A stretch of DNA of 64,000 bases from assembly GCA_016704465.1 (NCBI GenBank), contig JADJAD010000009.1:62001-126000 (forward strand), written 5' to 3'. Source of the DNA: Gemmatimonadota bacterium (lineage in GTDB: Bacteria > Gemmatimonadota > Gemmatimonadetes > Gemmatimonadales > Gemmatimonadaceae). The notes under the pieces are model-generated. The model did not search any database, was not told where the DNA came from, and was given only the letters and a program-made list of their open reading frames with translations. The translations under genes were made by a program, and so were the position numbers. Shown piece after piece: positions 51,000 to 57,846 of this stretch (position 1 is its first letter; every line of letters starts with the position of its first letter).

Positions 51000-51026
51000 G
51001 TAATAGACGGGTTTCGGGCTGGTCAA
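51000..51026 (-). promoter_or_regulatory. Candidate clpX promoter
   Basis: On the minus strand TTGACC (51026-51021) is followed after 15 bases by TATTAC (51005-51000), about 55 bases ahead of the clpX ATG and directly behind the clpP terminator. The spacing is short for sigma-70, so the assignment is tentative. Confidence 0.4.
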
Positions 51027-51029
51027 GCA

Positions 51030-51076
51030 AAAAAGGAGCGGGGCGGGGGATGCCACGCAGCATCCGCCCCGCCCCG
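51030..51076 (-). terminator. T-tailed intrinsic terminator after clpP
   Basis: On the minus strand a strong GC hairpin (51076-51039, inner stem GCATCC/GGATGC with a GCCCCGCCCC/GGGGCGGGG outer stem) is followed directly by CTCCTTTTTTGCTT, a proper U-tract. It sits 13 bases after the clpP stop and is the clearest rho-independent terminator in the window. Confidence 0.85.
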
Positions 51077-51088
51077 TTCTGCCCCACA

Positions 51089-51724
51089 TTATCCCGTCAC
51101 GGACGGAATCTGGGGACCGTCCGACGGACCGTCATCGGCCCGCTTGGAGACGATGTTGTCCACCAGCCCGTACACCTTGGCCTCCTCGGCCGACATCCAG
51201 CGGTCGCGATCCGTGTCCTTCTCGATCTGTTCCATCGACTGACCCGTGTGCGACGCCATGAGCTCGTTGAGCCGCGTCCGCAGGTACAGGATTTCCTTTG
51301 CCTGAATCTCGATGTCCGACGCCGACCCGCCGCCGCCACTCTGCGACGGCTGGTGGATCATGACTCGGGAGTGCGGGAGCACCGAACGCTTGCCGGGAGC
51401 ACCGGCCGACAGCAGGAAGGCTCCCATGCTGGCCGCCATCCCCATGCAGATCGTGCTCACCGGCGACTTGAGGAACTGCATCGTGTCGTAGATCGCCAGC
51501 CCTGCCGAGACGCTGCCGCCCGGGGAGTTGATGTACAGGTTGATGTCGGCCCCGGGCTTGTCGGCGTCGAGGAAGAGCATCTGAGCGATAACGATGTTGG
51601 CCACGTCGTCGTTGACCGGCGTCCCGAGGAAGACAATCCGGTCCATCAGCAGGCGGCTGAAAATATCGTACGAGCGCTCGCCACGGCTGGAGCGCTCGAT
51701 GACGTACGGGGGATAGATGGACAT
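51089..51724 (-). CDS. clpP: ATP-dependent Clp protease proteolytic subunit ClpP
   Basis: Serine protease chamber subunit, 211 aa from the ATG at 51724 (MSIYPPYVIERSSRGERSYD). The catalytic triad is visible: Ser in GMAASMGAFLLSAG, His in SRVMIHQPSQ and Asp in DTDRDRWMSAEEA. The start adjoins the GGGGGAC heptads, and the frame open upstream encodes only the repeat (Pro/Ser/Arg). It follows tig and precedes clpX, the usual tig-clpP-clpX order, but each spacer holds its own control or termination structure. Confidence 0.97.
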   Translation of the reverse strand: MSIYPPYVIERSSRGERSYDIFSRLLMDRIVFLGTPVNDDVANIVIAQMLFLDADKPGADINLYINSPGGSVSAGLAIYDTMQFLKSPVSTICMGMAASMGAFLLSAGAPGKRSVLPHSRVMIHQPSQSGGGGSASDIEIQAKEILYLRTRLNELMASHTGQSMEQIEKDTDRDRWMSAEEAKVYGLVDNIVSKRADDGPSDGPQIPSVTG

Positions 51725-51890
51725 GGACGGGGGACGGGGGACGGGGGACGGGAGTGCGCGCCGCTTCGCGGCGCGCGGGCTCCGCACTCGGGACTTAAGG
51801 TAGGCGGCGGACAGTCAACGGAAGTATCGGTCGATCAGCGTATACGCCGCAAAGCGGCGCACCCCCGTCTCCCGTCTCCCGTCCCCCGTC
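51725..51890. repeat. Composite palindromic element (GGGGGAC heptads + two hairpins) in the tig/clpP spacer
   Basis: The second full copy of the element at 49523. Outer arms are G-rich heptads at about 51725-51754 and their complement at about 51861-51890. Inner hairpins with 3-base loops are GCGCGCCGC-ttc-GCGGCGCGC (51756-51776) and CGCCGC-aaa-GCGGCG (51845-51859). The core of about 65 bases is unrelated to that of the first copy. Again the arms abut the start of clpP and the stop of tig. Confidence 0.85.
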
Positions 51891-53129
51891 CTACTCGACT
51901 GTGTTTCGCGCAAACAGCCACGCATACACCTTGTCTTCCGTGATACCCCGCTCCAGGTCGGTGAGCCGCTGCGCCTTCTGGAGCCGGGCGTAGAGCTGCC
52001 CGGGGTTCACGCCTTGCTTGCCGGCCATCTCGGTGACCTTGTCGTCGATATCGCTTTCCGACGCGGTCAGCTTCTCGGACTCCGCCAGCGTATCGATGAT
52101 CATGTCACGTCGTACCTGGCGCTCGGCCGTGGAGCGGAACCCCTGGGCGAAGCGGTCGTGCTCCTCCTCGGGAATCTTGTACGCCTCGGCGTAGCCGCTC
52201 ACGAGCTGTGCCACCCAACTCGGCGGCACGTCGAACGGGTTGGCTCCGATGATCTCATCCAGGAGCTTCTGGCGCACCTCGGCGTCGGCCTCGCGCGTCG
52301 CCCCTTCCTGCATGTCCTCGCGCACGGCAGTGCGCAGCGCCTCGATGGAATCGAAGTCGCCGACTTCACGGGCGAAGGCGTCATCGAGTTCGGGGAGCGA
52401 CTTGCGCTTCACTTCCGTCAGCTCCACCCGGACCGTCTTCGTCTTGCCGCGCTGCGCTTCGTCGGGGAAGTCGTCCGGCCAGCGCACCGGGCGCTCGATG
52501 GTGTTGCCAGGCGACAGCTCCATGACCACTTCCTCGATGCCTGGGATCGCCTGGCCACCGCCGATGACGATGCGATACTCCCGCCCTTCGGGGATCGCAC
52601 CGTCGTCCTCTGACGTCGCCAGCAGCACGGTAACCTGGTCACCCTCGATCGGCTTTTCCTCAACAGGCGACCACGAGGCACGTTGCTCGCGGACCTGTTC
52701 AATCTGCGCCTGCACGTCGTCATCGCCGACGACCCGCTGGCTCCGCGTGACCTTGAAACCCTCGGTCCGCGTCAGGGTAACCTCGGGACGCAGCTCCAGG
52801 TGCAGGTCGAACGTGACCGGCGTGCCGTCCTCGAACTTGAGGTCGTGGATGTGCGGTTGCGCGGCCACCTTCAGCTGCTCGCGCTCCAGCACTTCCTTGT
52901 AGGCATCCTGGACGAGGTGCTCCACCGCCTCGTTCTTGATGGCGTCGCCGAAGCGTTTCATCACCATTTCCAGCGGCGCCTTGCCGGGGCGGAACCCGGG
53001 CAGCTTGACCGTTCCCGCGATCTTGCGCGCGGCCTTCACTTTCGCTTCGTTGACTGTCTCGACCGGGATGGTCACCTGCAACAGGCGCTCAGCCCCCTCG
53101 GACTTCTTGGCTTCGATGGCGATGTTCAT
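51891..53129 (-). CDS. tig: Trigger factor (ribosome-associated chaperone/PPIase)
   Basis: Ribosome-bound chaperone for nascent chains, 412 aa from the ATG at 53129. The N-terminal ribosome-binding domain has the signature GFRPGKAP, the middle FKBP-type PPIase domain runs from about 155 to 240 with GDQVTVLLAT and the start of the FKBP sheet, and the helical C-terminal domain ends near LFARNTVE. Length is slightly below the roughly 430 aa norm. It heads the tig-clpP-clpX-lon protein-quality-control cluster. Confidence 0.95.
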   Translation of the reverse strand: MNIAIEAKKSEGAERLLQVTIPVETVNEAKVKAARKIAGTVKLPGFRPGKAPLEMVMKRFGDAIKNEAVEHLVQDAYKEVLEREQLKVAAQPHIHDLKFEDGTPVTFDLHLELRPEVTLTRTEGFKVTRSQRVVGDDDVQAQIEQVREQRASWSPVEEKPIEGDQVTVLLATSEDDGAIPEGREYRIVIGGGQAIPGIEEVVMELSPGNTIERPVRWPDDFPDEAQRGKTKTVRVELTEVKRKSLPELDDAFAREVGDFDSIEALRTAVREDMQEGATREADAEVRQKLLDEIIGANPFDVPPSWVAQLVSGYAEAYKIPEEEHDRFAQGFRSTAERQVRRDMIIDTLAESEKLTASESDIDDKVTEMAGKQGVNPGQLYARLQKAQRLTDLERGITEDKVYAWLFARNTVE

Positions 53130-53288
53130 CGTGGAGTGCGTAGCGGCCGGCACGACCTCTCGGGATCGGTCGTCCGGCCGCGGATAACAAGTGAAATTCG
53201 AACCCGGAAGGTAACCTCCGCTCCGGGATGGTCAAAGGCGACTCCTCCTGCAGTCCCTGCCGACCTCGCCCCCCTCACCCCCTTCGAC

Positions 53289-53846
53289 ATGCCCGACATT
53301 CTGTCCGTGCGCCCCAATCTTCGCGGACGCTTCCTTGGCGCCACGCTGCTCTTCCTGCTCGTCGCCGGGGCGCCGCTCCAGGCGCAGGCGCGTCCCGCGC
53401 GCACCCTGGTCTCGGTCAACCCGCTCGGCCTGCCGTTCAAGTACGTGTCCGCCGAGTTGGAGCAGAAGACCAATACCTTCGCCACGGTTGGTCTGTCCGC
53501 CTCCTTCATCAATATCGGCGACGGTTCCTATGCGTCCCTGGAGGGAAAACTGCGACTCTACCCGAACGAGGAGGCCTTCCAGGGATTCTCGATCGGCCTC
53601 GGCGCGGGGCTGACGCGCGTGAGCGAGGACGTGTACAACGGCAACACCCAGTCTGACGAGAATCGCTCGAACACGTCGCCCACGATCGCGGTGATCGCCG
53701 ACTACAACTGGATGCTGGGCAAGACGAAACGCGTGGTCGTCGGGACGGGGGTCGGCGCCAAGCGTATCTTCGGCGACAGCGATGGATTCAGCGACGTCAA
53801 CTTCGCGTATCCCACCGCGCGCTTCCAGGTCGGGGTCGTCTTCTAG
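53289..53846 (+). CDS. Small outer-membrane beta-barrel protein
   Basis: Exported protein of 185 aa. The ATG at 53289 gives a signal peptide (FLGATLLFLLVAGAPLQAQ). The mature part is an eight-strand-like alternation of polar and hydrophobic residues with Gly-rich turns and the C-terminal YPTARFQVGVVF, whose terminal Phe is typical of barrels. PLGLPFKYVSAELEQK resembles the first strands of DUF3575-type small barrels. It is divergent from tig and convergent with crtI; their stop codons share the palindrome CTAG (53843-53846). Function unknown. Confidence 0.78.
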   Translation: MPDILSVRPNLRGRFLGATLLFLLVAGAPLQAQARPARTLVSVNPLGLPFKYVSAELEQKTNTFATVGLSASFINIGDGSYASLEGKLRLYPNEEAFQGFSIGLGAGLTRVSEDVYNGNTQSDENRSNTSPTIAVIADYNWMLGKTKRVVVGTGVGAKRIFGDSDGFSDVNFAYPTARFQVGVVF

Positions 53847-55339
53847 GCGCCGCTTCGGGCGGCGGCAGGCTCCGCCGCCCCGATCATGTCCGCCACGATC
53901 TTCCCCGACGAGATGACCCCCGGCAGTCCCGCCCCAGGATGCGTTCCGGCGCCGGCCAGGTACAGGTTGGGAATGTCCTCGCTCACATTGTGCGGTCGCA
54001 TCCACGCCGATTGCAGCAGCGTGGGCTGCACCGAGAAGGCGCTGCCGAGGTGCGCGTTGAGCGACTGACGGAAGTAGCGCGGGTCGATGTGCCGCTCGGT
54101 GACGATGTGCTGGCGCAGCCCCGGCATGTAGCGCTCCTCGAGGTACGCGAAGATCCGGTCACGATAGACAGCGGCCGTCGTCGCCCAGTCCGTCGTCCCC
54201 CCAAGGTGCGGCACCGGCGAGAGCACATACCAGCAGTCACAGCCGGGCGGCGCGAGTGAGGGGTCGGTGGCCGACGGACGGTGCAGGTACAGGGAAAAAT
54301 CGTCGCTCAGCACCTTGCGATCAAAGATGTCGTGCAGCAGCCCCTTGTACCGGGGGCCCATGAGGATCTCGTGGTGCGCGATATCGGGATACTGGCGATC
54401 GGTCCCGAAGTAGCTCACGAAGAGCGACATCGAGTAGTCCTTCCTCGCGAGCCGCGCGTCGGTGTTGACCCGTCGGTGGCGTGGCGCCACCAGCTTCATG
54501 TAGGTGAACGCCAGGTCGCCGTTGCTGACCACCGCATCGGCGGGCAGCACCTCGCCTCCCGCCAGCCGCACGCCGGTCGCACGCCGCGTGCGGTCGTCCA
54601 CGACGATCTCCTCGACCTCGGTCTCCAGCCGCAGCTCCCCGCCGATGTCGGTGAAGAGCGCGGCCAGCGCCTTCACGAGCGCCCCGGTCCCTCCCATGGC
54701 GAACCACACTCCCCATTTCTTCTCGAGGTGGTGGATCAGGGCGTAGATCGAGGTGCTCGTGAACGGGTTGCCACCGATCAGCAGCGGGTGGAACGAGAAG
54801 ACCTGCCGCAGGCGCTCGTCCTGGATGAACTGGTTCACGTACGACGCCACCGACTTGTGCGACTGCAGGCGCACCAGGTCGGGGACCACCTTGACCATCT
54901 CGCCGAACTTGTGGAACGGCTTGTCGATCAGCCCGAACCCGGTGTCGAAGATGCGCTCGGTCGAGGCGCTGAACTTGAGGAAGCCCTCGACATCCTCGGG
55001 ATTGAACGCGCGCACCTGCTGCACGAGCGCGTCCATGTTCCCGTTGTAGTGAAAGACCGAGCCGTCCTCGAAGCGCACGTTGTAGTACGGGTCGATCGGG
55101 ACCAGCTGCACGTAGTCGGCCGTCGTGCGCCCGCACAGCGTGTAGAGGTCGTCGATCAGCCACGGGGCCGTGATGATCGTCGGACCGGCATCGAACGTGT
55201 AGCCATCCTGCTCGAAGACGTAGGCCCGCCCCCCGGGCTTGTCGAGCTTCTCCACGATCGTGACATCGTGTCCCTGGGCGCGCAGCCGAATGGCGGCCGC
55301 GAGTCCGCCGAAGCCGGCGCCGATGACGAGAATTCGCAT
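53843..55339 (-). CDS. crtI: Phytoene desaturase (CrtI-type)
   Basis: FAD-dependent carotenoid desaturase converting phytoene to lycopene or related polyenes, 498 aa. The N-terminal dinucleotide fold is ILVIGAGFGGLAAAIRLRAQG, with the acidic end ADK-like VEKLDKPGGRA; the CrtI signature FDAGPTIITAPW follows, and the C-terminal NLYLAGAGTHPGAGLPGVISSG is diagnostic. It is the last gene of crtB-cruF-crtI. The number of desaturations cannot be read from sequence. A bacterial CrtI together with CruF suggests acyclic, hydroxylated end products. Confidence 0.94.
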   Translation of the reverse strand: MRILVIGAGFGGLAAAIRLRAQGHDVTIVEKLDKPGGRAYVFEQDGYTFDAGPTIITAPWLIDDLYTLCGRTTADYVQLVPIDPYYNVRFEDGSVFHYNGNMDALVQQVRAFNPEDVEGFLKFSASTERIFDTGFGLIDKPFHKFGEMVKVVPDLVRLQSHKSVASYVNQFIQDERLRQVFSFHPLLIGGNPFTSTSIYALIHHLEKKWGVWFAMGGTGALVKALAALFTDIGGELRLETEVEEIVVDDRTRRATGVRLAGGEVLPADAVVSNGDLAFTYMKLVAPRHRRVNTDARLARKDYSMSLFVSYFGTDRQYPDIAHHEILMGPRYKGLLHDIFDRKVLSDDFSLYLHRPSATDPSLAPPGCDCWYVLSPVPHLGGTTDWATTAAVYRDRIFAYLEERYMPGLRQHIVTERHIDPRYFRQSLNAHLGSAFSVQPTLLQSAWMRPHNVSEDIPNLYLAGAGTHPGAGLPGVISSGKIVADMIGAAEPAAARSGA

Positions 55340-55378
55340 GCGGAGCTCAGCCGGCGATCAGCGGACAGGTCGCGCCGC

Positions 55379-56332
55379 TCATGCGGTGCGGGGGAGCGGC
55401 GCCGTGGCCCGCCCGGAACGCGCGACGTCCGTGGCCAGCCGAGGACGCCCGCGCGCCGCGAGCGCCACCGGCACGGCCATCGCGATCGTGCCGAGGACCG
55501 CGGCCCACATCATGTCATCGCGAACACACAAGGCGATCGGCATGATCCCGTTGACGGCGTACAGGACAATCGGGAGCCACGTCGGGCTGATGCGGGTCGC
55601 CCACAGCGTCGGCGGCGCGAAGAACAGGACCAGTCGCGCGATGATGACGCCCGTCAGGTACCAGCCGAACCAGTTGGACAGCGGCATTCCGTAGAAGATG
55701 TCCTTCGTGAAAAAGGCGATCACCGGGCCCGGAAGTCCCGACTGCACGAAGCGGTCGCCGTCGCCCCAGATCCAGTGCAGCGTCTTGACCATCGCCGGGT
55801 CCATCGACACGTCCCACGCGACGAGGATCAGCCCTCCGACCAGCGACCACTTCCACTTCGTGGCATTGTCGTCGCGCGCGGTCATCAGTCGCCCAACCAT
55901 CGCCAGCGATCCCACGATCATGTAGAACCAGGAGATCGGGATGGGGAACGGGACAAGGTCGAACACGCGATAGCCGAGCAGGGTGGTGTAGGTGTACTCG
56001 CCGAACGGCAGCTGGGTGCTCGTCCCCAGCAGTTCGGAGCCGAGGGCGACTCCCGAGGAGACCAGGAAGAGCGGGATCGTGCGCCGCCAGCCGATCCATG
56101 CCCCGAGATGCAGCAACGCGGCGACGGCGCCGAGCACGACGTAGACGGGGCCGGAATACGTCCAGCCGAGGCGCAAGATCGTCGCGTTCGGCTCCTCGGC
56201 GAGCCAGGAGGGTGCGGGCCCCTTGAGGAACGTGGTGAGCGCGATCGTCGAGAACGCGATCAGCACACAGTGCGCGAGGAGAAACGCGGGGGCCGCCCGG
56301 CGAGACCAGGGCGTGGGAGCAGCGTCGGACAT
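55379..56332 (-). CDS. cruF: Carotenoid 1',2'-hydratase CruF (carotenoid biosynthesis membrane protein)
   Basis: Polytopic membrane enzyme of the CruF/PF04240 family, 317 aa with seven or eight hydrophobic segments. The conserved blocks TSTQLPFGEYTYTTLLGYR, VPFPIPISWFYMI and ILVAWDVSMDPAMVKTLHWI are all present; the acidic and His residues in them are likely catalytic. CruF adds water across the end of acyclic carotenoids, giving the hydroxyl that is later ketolated or glycosylated in myxol- and oscillol-type pigments. The start is the ATG at 56332, 20 bases after crtB. The neighbours phytoene synthase and CrtI support the assignment. Confidence 0.92.
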   Translation of the reverse strand: MSDAAPTPWSRRAAPAFLLAHCVLIAFSTIALTTFLKGPAPSWLAEEPNATILRLGWTYSGPVYVVLGAVAALLHLGAWIGWRRTIPLFLVSSGVALGSELLGTSTQLPFGEYTYTTLLGYRVFDLVPFPIPISWFYMIVGSLAMVGRLMTARDDNATKWKWSLVGGLILVAWDVSMDPAMVKTLHWIWGDGDRFVQSGLPGPVIAFFTKDIFYGMPLSNWFGWYLTGVIIARLVLFFAPPTLWATRISPTWLPIVLYAVNGIMPIALCVRDDMMWAAVLGTIAMAVPVALAARGRPRLATDVARSGRATAPLPRTA

Positions 56333-56352
56333 CGGGACGGCGGGGAGCGGCG

Positions 56353-57276
56353 TTAGGCGAGCGACGCGGCGGCAGATCCGCTTCTGGGCGTCGGGAACGG
56401 GGCCAGCGGGCCGAGCCAGGCGCGGGCCAACACACCAGCGCGACCGAGCCAACCGACACTCGCACGCCGGGTGACGTTGTCATAGTCGTGCCGGGCGATC
56501 GCGCCGAGGATCGACGCATATCCCACGGCGCAGGCGTTGGCGCACCGCTGGGCATCGGACGACAGCAGGCCGATGCCCGGGGCGGCCGCGGCATACAGCG
56601 AGGTGGCGCGGTCGATCTGGGCACGGGTAAAGTCGGCCCAGTCGGACCGACGGCGCAGGACGCGACCGGCGAGCACATCGTCCGGGGTGAAGCCGAACGC
56701 CGCCAGTTCGTCCTCGGGCAGGTAGCAGCGGTGGCGCTCGGCATCCTCACCGACATCCCGCAGGATATTGGTGAGCTGCATCGCCGTCCCGAGGGTGCGG
56801 GCGTAGCCGACGGCGGCCTTCATCGACGTGTCGCCCTTCACACCCCATACGTACGTGCACATCTCCCCCACGGACGAGGCGACCCCCGCACAGTAGCGCT
56901 CAAGCTCTCCCCACGTGCCGTAGCGGCAGCCGTCGAGGTCGAGCGCGACGCCGTCGAGCAGTTCGTCGAGCGGTGCGCGCGGAACCCCGAAATGCTGCAC
57001 CGTCCACGCGAGCTCGCGGAAGACCGGCGAGTCCGGCTGCCCGTCGAAGGCGCTGTTCAATCCTCGGAGGTGCCCCGCCAGGCGATGCCGTACGTCGGCC
57101 GATGTCGAGCCGCGCATCGTGGCGTCATCGACGATGTCATCCGCCAGGCGACAGAAGGCGTACAGGGCCAGGGCACCGCGACGCTTTTCCGGCGGGAGGA
57201 ACAGACTCGCGAGGTAAAACGTGCGCGCATGCGTGCGAAGGATCCTTTCGCAGAATCGGGCGTCAGCGACGGACAT
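56353..57276 (-). CDS. crtB: Phytoene synthase
   Basis: Head-to-head prenyltransferase that joins two geranylgeranyl diphosphates to phytoene, 307 aa. The two Asp-rich sites are DDIVD (in FCRLADDIVDDATM) and DVGED (in NILRDVGEDAERHRCYLP), and SFYLA-like HARTFYLASLFL lies at the N-terminus. Squalene or dehydrosqualene synthase is the alternative, but the adjacent crtI and cruF favour phytoene synthase. It is the promoter-proximal gene of the carotenoid operon. A weak TTGGAC ... TACAAT pair with a long 19-base spacer lies about 140 bases upstream on the minus strand (57443-57413). Confidence 0.92.
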   Translation of the reverse strand: MSVADARFCERILRTHARTFYLASLFLPPEKRRGALALYAFCRLADDIVDDATMRGSTSADVRHRLAGHLRGLNSAFDGQPDSPVFRELAWTVQHFGVPRAPLDELLDGVALDLDGCRYGTWGELERYCAGVASSVGEMCTYVWGVKGDTSMKAAVGYARTLGTAMQLTNILRDVGEDAERHRCYLPEDELAAFGFTPDDVLAGRVLRRRSDWADFTRAQIDRATSLYAAAAPGIGLLSSDAQRCANACAVGYASILGAIARHDYDNVTRRASVGWLGRAGVLARAWLGPLAPFPTPRSGSAAASLA

Positions 57277-57846
57277 CTGTGGCGGGGTGTGGGGCGACGA
57301 TGAGGACTACGCAACAAAGCGCTGGACGCCGACGGGTGTTCCGACAGAAGTGCCCAGGAGTCGGTGCATGCCACGCCGAACGCGGACCGATGCGCCTCGA
57401 CCGTCGAAGAGAATTGTATGCCGTGCGCCCCGCTCCTGTCCAACCAGCCGTCCGTGAAGACGCCGAAACCCGCTTGTAATGAAAGAGGCGTGCTCCGATT
57501 TCGGGTGTGTCGGCGCCACGTCGCTTTGGTCGTCGTGGAGCGCTGAGCGACGCATCATCCCACTTCAGATGCGTCTTGACCCGGGCTCGGGGGGAGCGTA
57601 TTAAGGGACGCTCGCGCGGAATCGATTCCAAGCGTGGCCGTGCAATTCACGGTTTCGTGACCGGAACACGTTCCCGGTGTCGCCGCAGCGTCTACTCGAC
57701 GACTGGGCGACACGACGTATTTGGGGTGTGCCGTCCCGGCTTCAAGACTCGGCCGCGAACGAGCATTCCGCACGAGACAAGGGCGTCGCACGACTGCTGT
57801 GCGTGCGACAGAACACGCAGTCTCACTTACCCCGGAGGAGGGGCGT
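57277..57846. other. 570-base divergent control region between crtB and the SusC gene
   Basis: No gene-like frame with proper codon bias is present. It holds the carotenoid operon's upstream region on the left, the SusC promoter at 57576, and a roughly 235-base SusC leader. The leader contains two 8-bp hairpins, GTGTCGCC/GGCGACAC (57677-57684 with 57706-57713) and GTCGCACG/CGTGCGAC (57785-57792 with 57802-57809), and an interrupted palindrome CCGGAAC-ac-GTTCC near 57661-57674. A GGAGGAGG ribosome site precedes the SusC ATG. Confidence 0.6.
57576..57604 (+). promoter_or_regulatory. SusC-gene promoter
   Basis: TTGACC (57576-57581) and TATTAA (57599-57604) are exactly 17 bases apart, a near-consensus sigma-70 promoter. 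Transcription would start near 57611, leaving a leader of about 236 bases before the SusC ATG. It does not resemble the Bacteroidetes -7/-33 type, which agrees with a non-Bacteroidetes host despite the SusC/D pair. Confidence 0.7.

Noticed and set aside
51725..51787. A 21-codon N-terminal extension of ClpP
   Set aside because: It is encoded by the heptad repeat and hairpin, whereas the ATG at 51724 gives the normal ClpP N-terminus.
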